Source: Paracoccaceae bacterium (GTDB lineage: Bacteria; Pseudomonadota; Alphaproteobacteria; Rhodobacterales; Rhodobacteraceae). From it: DNA of 24,797 bases. Below the pieces are notes generated by a model. That model made no database searches and was not told where the DNA came from. It was given only the letters and a program-made list of their open reading frames with translations. A program made the translations under genes and the position numbers. The stretch spans positions 1-24,797 of the forward strand of contig JAKITE010000028.1 in NCBI GenBank assembly GCA_021648225.1, read 5' to 3'. This document shows, piece after piece, positions 15,251-22,800 of the stretch (positions are counted from its first letter, which is position 1; every line of letters begins with the position of its first letter).

Positions 15251-15270
15251 GCCTGTGATCCGAATCAGGC
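15251..15270. other. Bulged hairpin after ccr
   Basis: GCCTGTGATCCGAATCAGGC can fold into a seven-pair stem with a two-base bulge, 12 bases after the ccr stop. No T-run follows, so it is not a convincing intrinsic terminator; it may be a 3' end stabiliser or chance. The gap 15239-15443 otherwise holds the palindrome at 15351-15366. Confidence 0.25.
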
Positions 15271-15350
15271 AAAATGAAGACAGTTTAAGGCGAGTTTTCA
15301 CGACATATTTCACGTCTTTCAATGATTTCAATGGGTTATTTTCCGTGACC

Positions 15351-15366
15351 TCCCCATATATGGGGA
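15351..15366. promoter_or_regulatory. Perfect 16-bp palindrome, candidate lux box
   Basis: TCCCCATATATGGGGA is a perfect palindrome, 78 bases before the small gene that leads into luxR. If TGTAAT at 15388-15393 is the -10 element, transcription would begin near 15400 and the palindrome would be centred near -42, the usual place for a LuxR-activated lux box. Size and symmetry suit a LuxR-type dimer; the sequence itself differs from the Vibrio lux box. Role inferred. Confidence 0.5.
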
Positions 15367-15443
15367 ATTTTCGGGGCTTAATGCATCTGTAATAAAGGTA
15401 GAAACACGGTGGCACTCTTGAAATAGTAGCGAAGAATGATAAG

Positions 15444-15677
15444 GTGGACAAAGACTGGATAATCGATGTACTGGCGGATATCCGCGCTTTTGCTTTGGAA
15501 GGCAAAATGATGGCGCTGTCCGAACATTTGGACGATGCGATCCTTTTAGCAGCAACAGAGCTGGAGCGAGTCTCTATTAGAGAACTTGTTTTGGATGGAT
15601 ACCGTGACAAAGCTGGAGCAGTTCCTGAGCAATCTGGAATCGAGCAAAACACCAAACGAGATCCAAACGCTTGTTGA
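15444..15677 (+). CDS. Small hypothetical protein overlapping luxR
   Basis: A 77-residue open frame starting at GTG 15444 (WIIDVLADIRAFALEG near the start, then ALSEHLDDAILLAATELE), acidic and probably alpha-helical, without signal or membrane segment. I do not recognise a named family, though similar short proteins next to luxR in Rhodobacteraceae come to mind. The frame is closed upstream by a TAG at 15399. GAAG precedes the GTG at nine bases. The final 74 bases overlap the luxR reading frame, and the C-terminal 25 residues look low in information, so the conserved part may be only the first 50. It lies downstream of the lux-box-like palindrome and would be translated together with luxR. 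Confidence 0.6.
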   Translation: MDKDWIIDVLADIRAFALEGKMMALSEHLDDAILLAATELERVSIRELVLDGYRDKAGAVPEQSGIEQNTKRDPNAC

Positions 15678-16314
15678 ATCCCTGCGGGATACTTACGGCG
15701 TTACCAATGCTGTCTACCATGCGGTTAACCTTGATGGCGCGCCTTATGCTGCGCTGACCTATACGCCGGAGTGGATGGATCATTACCAAGAGAAAAAATA
15801 TGTACAGGTTGATCCGGTCGTTCGCGGCGCCTTGCAACATTTTCACCCTATGGATTGGAAGCGGCTTGACTGGTCAGGCAAGGGTAGCCGTGCGTTTCTG
15901 GGCGAGGCCACCGATGCGGGCATCGGCAATCAGGGCCTGTCTATTCCAATACGCGGGCCAAACGGGCAATTTGCCTTGTTTACCGTTAATCATCAATGCA
16001 ACGATAACGAATGGGGGAAATTTACGGCTGAAGCCAAGCGCGACATGATGCTGATTTCCCATTATATTCATCAACAAGTCGTTAAAATTGTATTGCCGGA
16101 CGGGCCGCGCGAATATACGCAGCTTTCGCCGCGCGAAACAGATTCACTTAAATTCCTTGCAGTTGGCCTTAGCCGTGGTCAAATAGCCGAAAAAATGCAT
16201 ATATCGGAACACACGCTTCGCGTGTATATTGATTCTGCCCGGCATAAACTGGGCGCGTTAAATGTGGTCCATGCAGTTGCCACGGCATATTCAAGAGGTC
16301 TTATTACGTTCTGA
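15604..16314 (+). CDS. LuxR-family quorum-sensing transcriptional regulator
   Basis: A 236-residue acyl-homoserine-lactone receptor. Counting from the GTG at 15604, the invariant LuxR/TraR residues fall at their canonical numbers: Trp57, Tyr61, Asp70, Pro71 and Trp85 in the N-terminal ligand domain, and Glu178, Leu182 and Gly188 in the C-terminal helix-turn-helix domain (about 170-236, QIAEKMHISEHTLRVYI). This agreement, plus GGATGGA just upstream, decides the start; ATG 15595 and TTG 15586 would add three to six residues. The start lies within the preceding small gene, indicating coupling. The synthase gene follows 93 bases downstream, so the pair forms one quorum-sensing circuit. All ligand-pocket residues are present, so it is not an obvious orphan type. 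Confidence 0.93.
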   Translation: MTKLEQFLSNLESSKTPNEIQTLVESLRDTYGVTNAVYHAVNLDGAPYAALTYTPEWMDHYQEKKYVQVDPVVRGALQHFHPMDWKRLDWSGKGSRAFLGEATDAGIGNQGLSIPIRGPNGQFALFTVNHQCNDNEWGKFTAEAKRDMMLISHYIHQQVVKIVLPDGPREYTQLSPRETDSLKFLAVGLSRGQIAEKMHISEHTLRVYIDSARHKLGALNVVHAVATAYSRGLITF

Positions 16315-16340
16315 TCCTCCTGTTCAAATAGTTTTTGTGC

Positions 16341-16385
16341 CGCCATTCATTGGCGTTTAACGATTTGTCCGCACCATGTTGGTGC
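16341..16385. promoter_or_regulatory. Two small inverted repeats in the luxR-luxI gap
   Basis: CGCCA-TTCAT-TGGCG at 16341-16355 and GCACC-ATGTT-GGTGC at 16371-16385. The second is followed by CCATATGG at 16386-16393, which shares its CCAT/ATGG core with the palindrome at 15351-15366. The elements lie directly before the luxI ribosome binding site (GGAGA at 16395). They may be a weak terminator after luxR, an operator for luxI or an RNA structure; no function is proven. Confidence 0.35.
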
Positions 16386-16407
16386 CCATATGGTGGAGAA
16401 AGTAACC

Positions 16408-17052
16408 ATGATAAAATACATCTATGCAGATGCGCTAGACGCGTTCCCGACCCTTCGGGAAGGCATGTTCAAGGACCGTGCAACTCAATTCAAGGAACGG
16501 CTTGGTTGGGATGTGCAGGTTAATTGTGACGGTTTTGAGACCGACGAGTATGACGACATCAACCCGATGTATGTCATTTATGAATTGCCCGATGGCAGCC
16601 ATGGTGGTTCCATGCGGATATTGCCAACAACCGGTCAGACCATGATCAACGATCATTTTCAGGATCTGACCGAGGGCGTGCTGATTTCCAGCCCGCTAAT
16701 CTGGGAATGCACCCGGTTTATGGTATCACCAAGTGCGGGTGATGATGCCAAACTGGTGGCCGCGTCACTTATGCTGGCCGGCGTAGAGCTGGGCATCCAG
16801 TTCGGTCTGGACAGTTCGGTTGGCGTGTTTGATGCGCGTATGGTGCATATCTATCGCCGCGTTGGCTGGGCACCTGAAATTCTGGGCACATCGGGGGTTG
16901 GTAAATCGGCGATTTCTGCGGGTCTGTGGCCAATTGATGCGGCGGCTAAAGCCGAGATTTGTGACAAAATCGGGTTTGATCCTGCGGTGCCGGAAAAATG
17001 GTTTAATGACAGCTTCCCGGTTACCATAAACGAGGGCGCGATGGTTGCCTAA
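16408..17052 (+). CDS. Acyl-homoserine-lactone synthase, LuxI family
   Basis: A 214-residue autoinducer synthase that makes an N-acyl-homoserine lactone from S-adenosylmethionine and an acyl carrier (ACP or CoA). The family's invariant residues are visible: Arg24, Phe28, Trp34, Asp46, Asp49, Arg70, Glu100 and Arg103. The ATG at 16408 follows GGAGA by eight bases; an in-frame ATG at 16390 would push coding sequence over that site and misnumber the conserved residues. It lies downstream of the cognate-looking luxR in the same direction. The acyl chain length cannot be read from sequence. Confidence 0.95.
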   Translation: MIKYIYADALDAFPTLREGMFKDRATQFKERLGWDVQVNCDGFETDEYDDINPMYVIYELPDGSHGGSMRILPTTGQTMINDHFQDLTEGVLISSPLIWECTRFMVSPSAGDDAKLVAASLMLAGVELGIQFGLDSSVGVFDARMVHIYRRVGWAPEILGTSGVGKSAISAGLWPIDAAAKAEICDKIGFDPAVPEKWFNDSFPVTINEGAMVA

Positions 17053-17085
17053 CACTGGCAACTGAGCGACGGTTGGGTTAAGAGT

Positions 17086-17105
17086 TCCGCAAAGCATTTT
17101 GCGGA
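17086..17105 (+). promoter_or_regulatory. Hairpin covering the ribosome binding site of the helicase gene
   Basis: TCCGCAAA (17086-17093) and TTTGCGGA (17098-17105) form an eight-pair stem with a four-base loop. The 3' arm includes most of the GGAG (17103-17106) that precedes the ATG at 17112, so the folded RNA would hide the ribosome binding site. It may equally act as a short structure between luxI and the helicase gene. No T-run follows. Confidence 0.45.
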
Positions 17106-17111
17106 GCAGCT

Positions 17112-18632
17112 ATGATATTGTCTGACGATCAGGCCGAGGCCTATGATGTCATCACCGAGGTGTTGAAATCAGCCGGCGTTGATCTGGAAAACGAGCTGCT
17201 GACCAGCGGCGCGGCTGGCAAGGCGCAAGTGCTGGCAGTGCTTGGCAAAGCCGGATCAGGCAAAACCATGTTGCTGGCCAAACTGGTCAAGGCAATCGAG
17301 GCATTGGGTGTTGAAAGCATCTCGGCCGAGTTTGAATCGCGCGCGCGCAAAGACAAACGCACCTTGGCGGTGCTTGCCCCCACCAACAAGGCCGCCAGCG
17401 TATTGCGAGGCTTTGGCGTTCCGGCGACCACCATTCACCGGATCATATATTCTCCACTATATGATCCGGAGTATGAACAGATCGCCGAATGGCTATCCGG
17501 CAATGCGGAACGCCCGACGGTCGAAGGGCTGACGGATGCCGCGCTGGACCGCGCGGCGACATATTTCAAAACCAATAAATCCATCCCCGGCGCGCTGGCG
17601 ACGGCGGGCTTGCGCGGGTCTGATTTTATCATTGGCTGGAAACGCCGCGATGATCCGCTGGATATCGGGTTTATCGATGAAAGCTCGATGATTGATGACA
17701 AACAGCTGGAAGACCTGAAAGAGATTTTTCAAACGCTGATATTGTTTGGCGACCCCGCACAATTGGCCCCTGTCGGGCAATCCGGCGCGATGACCTTTGA
17801 TAAATTACCGGAAAAACGCAAACTGGTTCTGCACCGTGTGCATCGGCAAAGCGCGGATAATCCGATCCTTGATCTGGCCCATGCTTTGGGCGACCCCGAA
17901 CTGGGGTTTGATGAATTTGAACGTATGATCAGCGCAGCGGCGGCAAAGGATGATCGTGTGGTGGTGGCCTCAAGGGTGGACGCCGAAAAAATGGCGCGCG
18001 CGCCGGTATTGGTGTGGCGCAATGCCACCCGTATTCGGCTGATCAACGCATTTCGCAAGGCTTATGATGCGCCGGAAACCGCATTGCTAACCGGTGAACC
18101 CTTGGTTTGTGACGGCATTGAACTGCCCCTGAAACACCGCAAAAAACGCATTGATCTGGAGGCGCGCGGGCTGATTAAAGGCGCGCAATGTATTTATCTG
18201 GGGCCGGGTAAAAAACCGGGGTTCAGTCGGTTATATGTGACCGGCGCCAGTGATCCGCTGGTGAATGCTGCATCTATTATCCAGATCGAAATACCGGATC
18301 GTGAAGAACCCGAAATCATTACGGCAGCCCGCATGGGCGCAGTATTTTTGCACGGTGCTGCGGTGACCATCCACAAGGCGCAGGGGTCGCAATGGGGGGA
18401 GGTGCAGGTGTTTGCACCGGATATTTATGCTGCCTCAAGGGCGGGCAGGATCGAGGCGGGTATTCCGCTGTGGAAACGCTTGACCTATGTTGCCATTACC
18501 CGCGCGCAAACGCGGCTTTACTGGATAAAACGCTATATGCTGGCCAAGCCGCAAAGCCCGTTGGGTGTGGCTGATCTGGATATGTCGGTGCCCGATCTGG
18601 TGCTGACAGAAGGGGCGGCGGATGAGGGTTGA
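17112..18632 (+). CDS. RecD-like superfamily 1 ATP-dependent DNA helicase
   Basis: A 506-residue helicase. Motifs in order: Walker A GKAGSGKT at 45-52, TNKAA at about 91-95, ATTIHR near 105-110, Walker B FIDESSMID at 187-195, GDPAQLAPVGQSG at 213-225, HRVHRQS near 241-247, VTIHKAQGSQWGEV (motif V) near 418-431 and TYVAITRAQTRLYWI (motif VI) in the C-terminal part. This is the RecD/Pif1-like helicase layout, as a stand-alone single-subunit protein; RecB and RecC are not adjacent. It probably unwinds DNA during repair or replication; the exact role is unknown. The ATG follows GGAG. It overlaps the VOC gene by 11 bases. Confidence 0.85.
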   Translation: MILSDDQAEAYDVITEVLKSAGVDLENELLTSGAAGKAQVLAVLGKAGSGKTMLLAKLVKAIEALGVESISAEFESRARKDKRTLAVLAPTNKAASVLRGFGVPATTIHRIIYSPLYDPEYEQIAEWLSGNAERPTVEGLTDAALDRAATYFKTNKSIPGALATAGLRGSDFIIGWKRRDDPLDIGFIDESSMIDDKQLEDLKEIFQTLILFGDPAQLAPVGQSGAMTFDKLPEKRKLVLHRVHRQSADNPILDLAHALGDPELGFDEFERMISAAAAKDDRVVVASRVDAEKMARAPVLVWRNATRIRLINAFRKAYDAPETALLTGEPLVCDGIELPLKHRKKRIDLEARGLIKGAQCIYLGPGKKPGFSRLYVTGASDPLVNAASIIQIEIPDREEPEIITAARMGAVFLHGAAVTIHKAQGSQWGEVQVFAPDIYAASRAGRIEAGIPLWKRLTYVAITRAQTRLYWIKRYMLAKPQSPLGVADLDMSVPDLVLTEGAADEG

Positions 18633-19014
18633 TAGCATTGATCATCTGGTGCTGACGGTTGCGGATATTGCGGCAACATGCCGGTTTTACGCAGGTGTTC
18701 TGGGCATGGAAATGCTGGAATTTCCGGTGGCAGACGGGACCACGCGCCTGGCTTTGAAATTTGGGTCTCAAAAGATCAACCTGCATCAACTTGGCGCGGA
18801 ATTTGACCCAAAAGCGCAGCACCCAGTGGCGGGGTCTGCGGACCTTTGTTTTTTGACAAAAACCAATATTACCGATTGGGTTTGCCAGTTGAATGATCAG
18901 GGCATTCCGATAGAGCAAGGTCCGGTAAAACGCACTGGCGCAACGGGGGTGATACGCTCGATTTATCTGCGTGATCCGGATGGAAACCTGATTGAAATTT
19001 CTGAACTGGTTTAA
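18622..19014 (+). CDS. VOC (glyoxalase/dioxygenase-fold) family protein
   Basis: A 130-residue single-domain vicinal-oxygen-chelate protein with the paired beta-alpha-beta-beta-beta layout. Likely metal ligands are His8 (IDHLVLTV), His55 (INLHQLG) and Glu125 (GNLIEI). The DPDGNLIEI ending is typical of the family. The substrate is unknown; fosfomycin-type or STM3117-like lyases are possible relatives. The start lies inside the end of the helicase gene (11-base overlap), so the two are cotranslated, though nothing suggests a shared function. Confidence 0.85.
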   Translation: MRVDSIDHLVLTVADIAATCRFYAGVLGMEMLEFPVADGTTRLALKFGSQKINLHQLGAEFDPKAQHPVAGSADLCFLTKTNITDWVCQLNDQGIPIEQGPVKRTGATGVIRSIYLRDPDGNLIEISELV

Positions 19015-19151
19015 GGGTTGGCCTGTAGTTGCTCCCGCAGTGCGGCGATGTATTTGCTTTCGTAAATAATCGCCTGCCTTTGGGCATGGCCTCGCTGCGC
19101 TCGGTAGGCCAGCCTGCGGCGCGAGTATTTTTGCAACAAAGAAAATATGGG
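19015..19151. repeat. Rhodobacteraceae-type intergenic repeat-like sequence
   Basis: The gap between the VOC gene and the FMN reductase gene contains, on the minus strand, a GC-rich block (about 19085-19135) that reads KYSRRRLAYRAQRGHAQRQ in one frame. I recall this kind of block as a recurrent intergenic sequence in Rhodobacteraceae genomes; only one copy is in this window, so repetition cannot be shown here. The same minus frame continues to a stop at 19013-19011 as AIIYESKYIAALREQLQ, which looks like the tail of a protein. It may be a gene remnant. Confidence 0.35.
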
Positions 19152-19691
19152 TTAAGTGCGGGCGATTTCCGTTTTTAACGCATCCATTTGGCGGGTCAGG
19201 AAACGCAGGGTTTTTTCATCGGTTAACTGACCGGTATCGTCAAACGCTTTGCTGGCAAAAGGGATCATAACCTCGGGCGCATTCAGGATGCGCGGGTTAA
19301 ATGTGGTCATGCAGTGGCGCAAGGAATACTGGGCGCGCACCCCGCCTGTGGCACCGGTTGATGTGGACATAATCGCGACAGGCTTTTGCACCCATGGCTG
19401 GGGTTTTGTGCGGCTTAGCCAATCCAATGCGTTTTTCAGGCTGCCGGACAGGTTTTTGTTATATTCAGGCGTGGTGATAATCACCGCATCGGCGGCACGG
19501 ATTTTATCTGCCAGCGCGATAACTTCTTCGGGAAAACTGTTTTCTTCCAGATCCTCGTCAAATAATGGAAACCGGATATTGGCCATTTCAAAATCGCAAT
19601 CGCTAAAGCAACGCGCGGCTTCGTGCACCAGCATGGTGTTGTAAGACGCGGCGCGTAATGAGCCGGAAAGCCCGATTAATTTAATTGTCAT
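19152..19691 (-). CDS. NAD(P)H-dependent FMN reductase family protein
   Basis: A 179-residue flavodoxin-fold oxidoreductase. GLSGSLRAASYN at residues 7-18 binds the FMN phosphate and TPEYNKNLSGSLKNALDW at about 76-93 is the family signature shared with chromate- and azo-reductases of the ChrR/YieF type. It probably transfers electrons from NAD(P)H to FMN or quinones; the physiological substrate is unknown. The ATG at 19691 is preceded by AGGGG on the minus strand. It stands alone, convergent with the VOC gene and divergent from smc. Confidence 0.9.
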   Translation of the reverse strand: MTIKLIGLSGSLRAASYNTMLVHEAARCFSDCDFEMANIRFPLFDEDLEENSFPEEVIALADKIRAADAVIITTPEYNKNLSGSLKNALDWLSRTKPQPWVQKPVAIMSTSTGATGGVRAQYSLRHCMTTFNPRILNAPEVMIPFASKAFDDTGQLTDEKTLRFLTRQMDALKTEIART

Positions 19692-19768
19692 TTGTGTTCC
19701 CCTTTTTAATTACGCAATACGGGGCGGTGCTGAAAAAGCAATACGGCAATTGAATTTTTACGATATGT

Positions 19769-19777
19769 TGTGGATAA
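19769..19777 (-). promoter_or_regulatory. Perfect DnaA-box-like 9-mer upstream of smc
   Basis: TGTGGATAA, i.e. TTATCCACA on the minus strand, the consensus DnaA box, about 100 bases before smc in the divergent gap with the FMN reductase gene. Only one perfect copy was noticed, so an origin is not indicated. Random expectation is about 0.2 such 9-mers per window on both strands. Confidence 0.35.
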
Positions 19778-19808
19778 CTTTGCCTCAAACGCAAAATAAG
19801 GGGGTTCA

Positions 19809-19871
19809 ATGTTGACTCTGGCAGGTTGGCGCGAAACAATTCAAACCCGAGCAGAATCAAGGGCGGACTAA
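19809..19871 (+). CDS. Possible 20-residue leader peptide before smc
   Basis: ATG at 19809 follows AAGGGGG by four bases and opens a 20-codon frame (MLTLAGWRETIQTRAESRAD) that stops at 19871, four bases before the GTG of smc. smc itself has no good ribosome binding site, so ribosomes finishing this frame could re-initiate at smc. No family is recognised. A chance frame, or a remnant of a gene that used to precede smc, is possible. Confidence 0.4.
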   Translation: MLTLAGWRETIQTRAESRAD

Positions 19872-19875
19872 CCGC

Positions 19876-22800
19876 GTGCAATTTTCGAAACTCAGATTAC
19901 TTGGCTTTAAAAGCTTTGTAGACCCTACCGAACTGGTGATTGCGCCGGGAATTTCCGGTGTGGTGGGGCCAAATGGTTGTGGGAAATCGAATCTGTTAGA
20001 GGCCCTGCGCTGGGTGATGGGTGAAAACCGCCCGACCGCCATGCGCGGTGGTGGCATGGAAGATGTGATCTTTGCGGGTTCGGATTCGCGCCCTGCACGC
20101 AATTTTGCCGAAGTCACTTTGCATATTGATAACAGCAAACGGCTGGCACCGGCGGCCTTTAACCAAAGCGATTCCATCGAAATTATTCGCCGGATTACCC
20201 GCGATGCGGGGTCGGCTTATAAGGTTAATGGCAAAGACAGCCGGGCGCGCGATGTGCAGATGTTGTTTGCCGATGCCTCGACAGGGGCGCATTCGCCGGC
20301 ATTGGTGCGGCAGGGGCAAATTTCGGAACTGGTCAATGCAAAGCCCAAATCGCGTCGCCGCGTGTTGGAAGAAGCCGCCGGAATTTCGGGGCTTTATCAA
20401 CGCCGCCACGAAGCGGAGCTGAAATTGAACGGCACCGAGGCGAACCTTTCGCGGGTCGAAGATGTGTTGGAACAGCTGGATGTGCAGCTTAAAAGTCTGG
20501 CACGACAAGCCCGCCAAGCGGCGCGGTATCGCGAAATTGCCGAAGAATTGCGGCGTTCCGAAGGATTGTTGTTGTATCGCCGCTGGCGCGAGGCCGATAT
20601 TGAGCGGCTGGCCGCCGGAACCGCCCTGAGCGAGGCCACAAAAACAGCAGCGGCAGCCCAAGGCGCTGCGGGTGCAGCGCGGCGGATGCGGGAAAAAGCC
20701 GAAACCAAAGTGCCGCCCTTGCGCGAAGAAGAAGCCATCGCAGCGGCGGTGTTGCAACGTTTGATCGTCGAACAAGCTGCCTTGGCAGATCAAGAGGCCC
20801 GCGCCCTACAAACCATCGAGGAATTACAAGACCGGTTGGTGCAGTTGGAGCGCGATATGGAGCGCGAAACCGGCCTGAACAAAGATGCGGGCGAAACCAT
20901 CGAGCGGCTGGATTGGGAGGCGGCGGCGCTGGTCAAAGCCTCGGAAGGGCATAGCGAAAAGCTGGAAACTGCACGGGATGCGGCACGGGAATCAGCCAGC
21001 GGATTGCAGGCACAAGAAACTGAAATGGACCAGTTGGCCGAGGATGCGGCGCGGTTGGTGGCGCGGCACCAAACCGCCAAACGCCGGTTGGAAGAAGCCA
21101 AAACACAGGTTCAGAAAATTGCAAGTGGGTTGGCTGAGGCTGAAACCGCAGTGACGCAGGTTTCTGAAAGACTGACCGTGGCAGACGGGCAGTTGAGTGC
21201 CGCAAAATCCGCGCGGGCTGATTGTGTTGAGGCAGCAGCGCTGGCCGAAGCGGCGCTTGAAAATGCCGAACAGGCGAGGGCCGAGGCCCAGCTGTTTGAA
21301 AGCGATGCTCGGGTGGCTTTGTCTGGCGCATCTGGTGAGGCCAAAGCGCTGGAAGGCGAAACTGCTGCGCTAAAACGTTTGATCGCGCGGGATCAGGGGG
21401 ACGGGCAGCAGATTCTGGATCGGATCAAGGTCGAAAAAGGTTATGAGGCGGCGCTGGGCGCGGCGTTGGCAGATGATTTGAAATCTCCGGAAATTGGCGA
21501 AGAGGATGTTTCTGGCTGGGTGCTTTTACCGGAAATGCCGGTTGTCGAATTGCCCAAGGGCGCCGCGCCTCTGGCGGATTTTGTGGTTGCGCCAAATGCG
21601 CTCGCGCGGCGATTGCAGGCCATCGGGCTTGTTGACAGGGCAGAGGGCGCGCGGCTGCAACATTTGCTGACCCGCGGCCAGCGGCTGGTTTCCGTTGAGG
21701 GGGATTTATGGCGTTGGGACGGGTATCGGGCCGGTGCCGAAGACGCGCCATCGGCAGCGGCGTTGCGATTGCAACAAATCAACCGCCTGAACGAGCTGGA
21801 AACCGCACTTAACGCCGCATCGGACAAAGCGGAGGTTGCCCAAAAAGCCCATCAGGCAGCGCGGGGTTTGATGGATCAGGCGCAATCAAAAGACCAATCA
21901 GCGCGCGCGGCACGGCGCACCGCAGACGAAGCCGTAACCACGGCTGCACGGGCATTGTCAAAGGCCGAGGCCGAGCGCGAGATGTTGTTCGGGCGTTTGG
22001 AAACCGTTAAAATGGCAGCGGCGCGGCGTGGCGAAGATAAGGTTCAGGCCGCAGATACCCTGCGCGAGGCTGAATTGGCAGCGCAAAATCTGGGGGATAT
22101 GAATGCGGCGCGCGATGCGGTAGAGGCCAAAAAAGTAGCTGTCGAGGCGGCGCGCATGACCATGATGACCAAACGCTCGATCGCGGATGATTTGCGCCGC
22201 GAAGGCGAGGCGCGGGTGCGGCGTGGCAAAGAAATAGCGGCGGAAAAAATCAATTGGCAGCGGCGTTCTGAAAATGCCGGGGTGCAATTGGCCAGCTTGC
22301 AAGCGCGGCTGGACAGTTCTGAAGCCGATTTGAAATCTGCCAGAACCGCACCAAATGAAATCGCGGCGCGGCGTGATGAAATGCGTAAAGCGGTTGAAAA
22401 AGCCGAACAGCGCCGCGCGGCGGCAGCCGATGCTTTGGCCTTGGGCGAAACCGCCTTGCGCGAGGCCGATGAAGCCGAGCGTAGCAGTGAGCGCAGCGCG
22501 GCGGACGCGCGCGAAGCCTGCGCACGGGCCGATGCGGTGAATGAAGCCGCGGTTATTCGGGTGGATGTTGCTGCCGACCGGGTGCTGGATGAAACCGGCG
22601 TCACCCCGACCGCATTGCTGGAAACGCTGGAGGCCGACCCCGATAAAATGCCCGACGCCGAGCGTATCGAAAACGATGTGGCGCGGTTGCGCCGCCAGCG
22701 CGATGCTTTGGGCGCGGTAAACCTGCGGGCCGAGGAAGACGCGCGCGAGGTTCAGGAAGAATTTGACGCGTTGAATGGCGAAAAAACCGACCTTGAACAG

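Noticed and set aside
19782..19795. TTGC-N6-CGCAA symmetry in the smc upstream region
   Set aside because: Its spacing differs from the mcl2, ecm and ccr sites, so it was not grouped with them.
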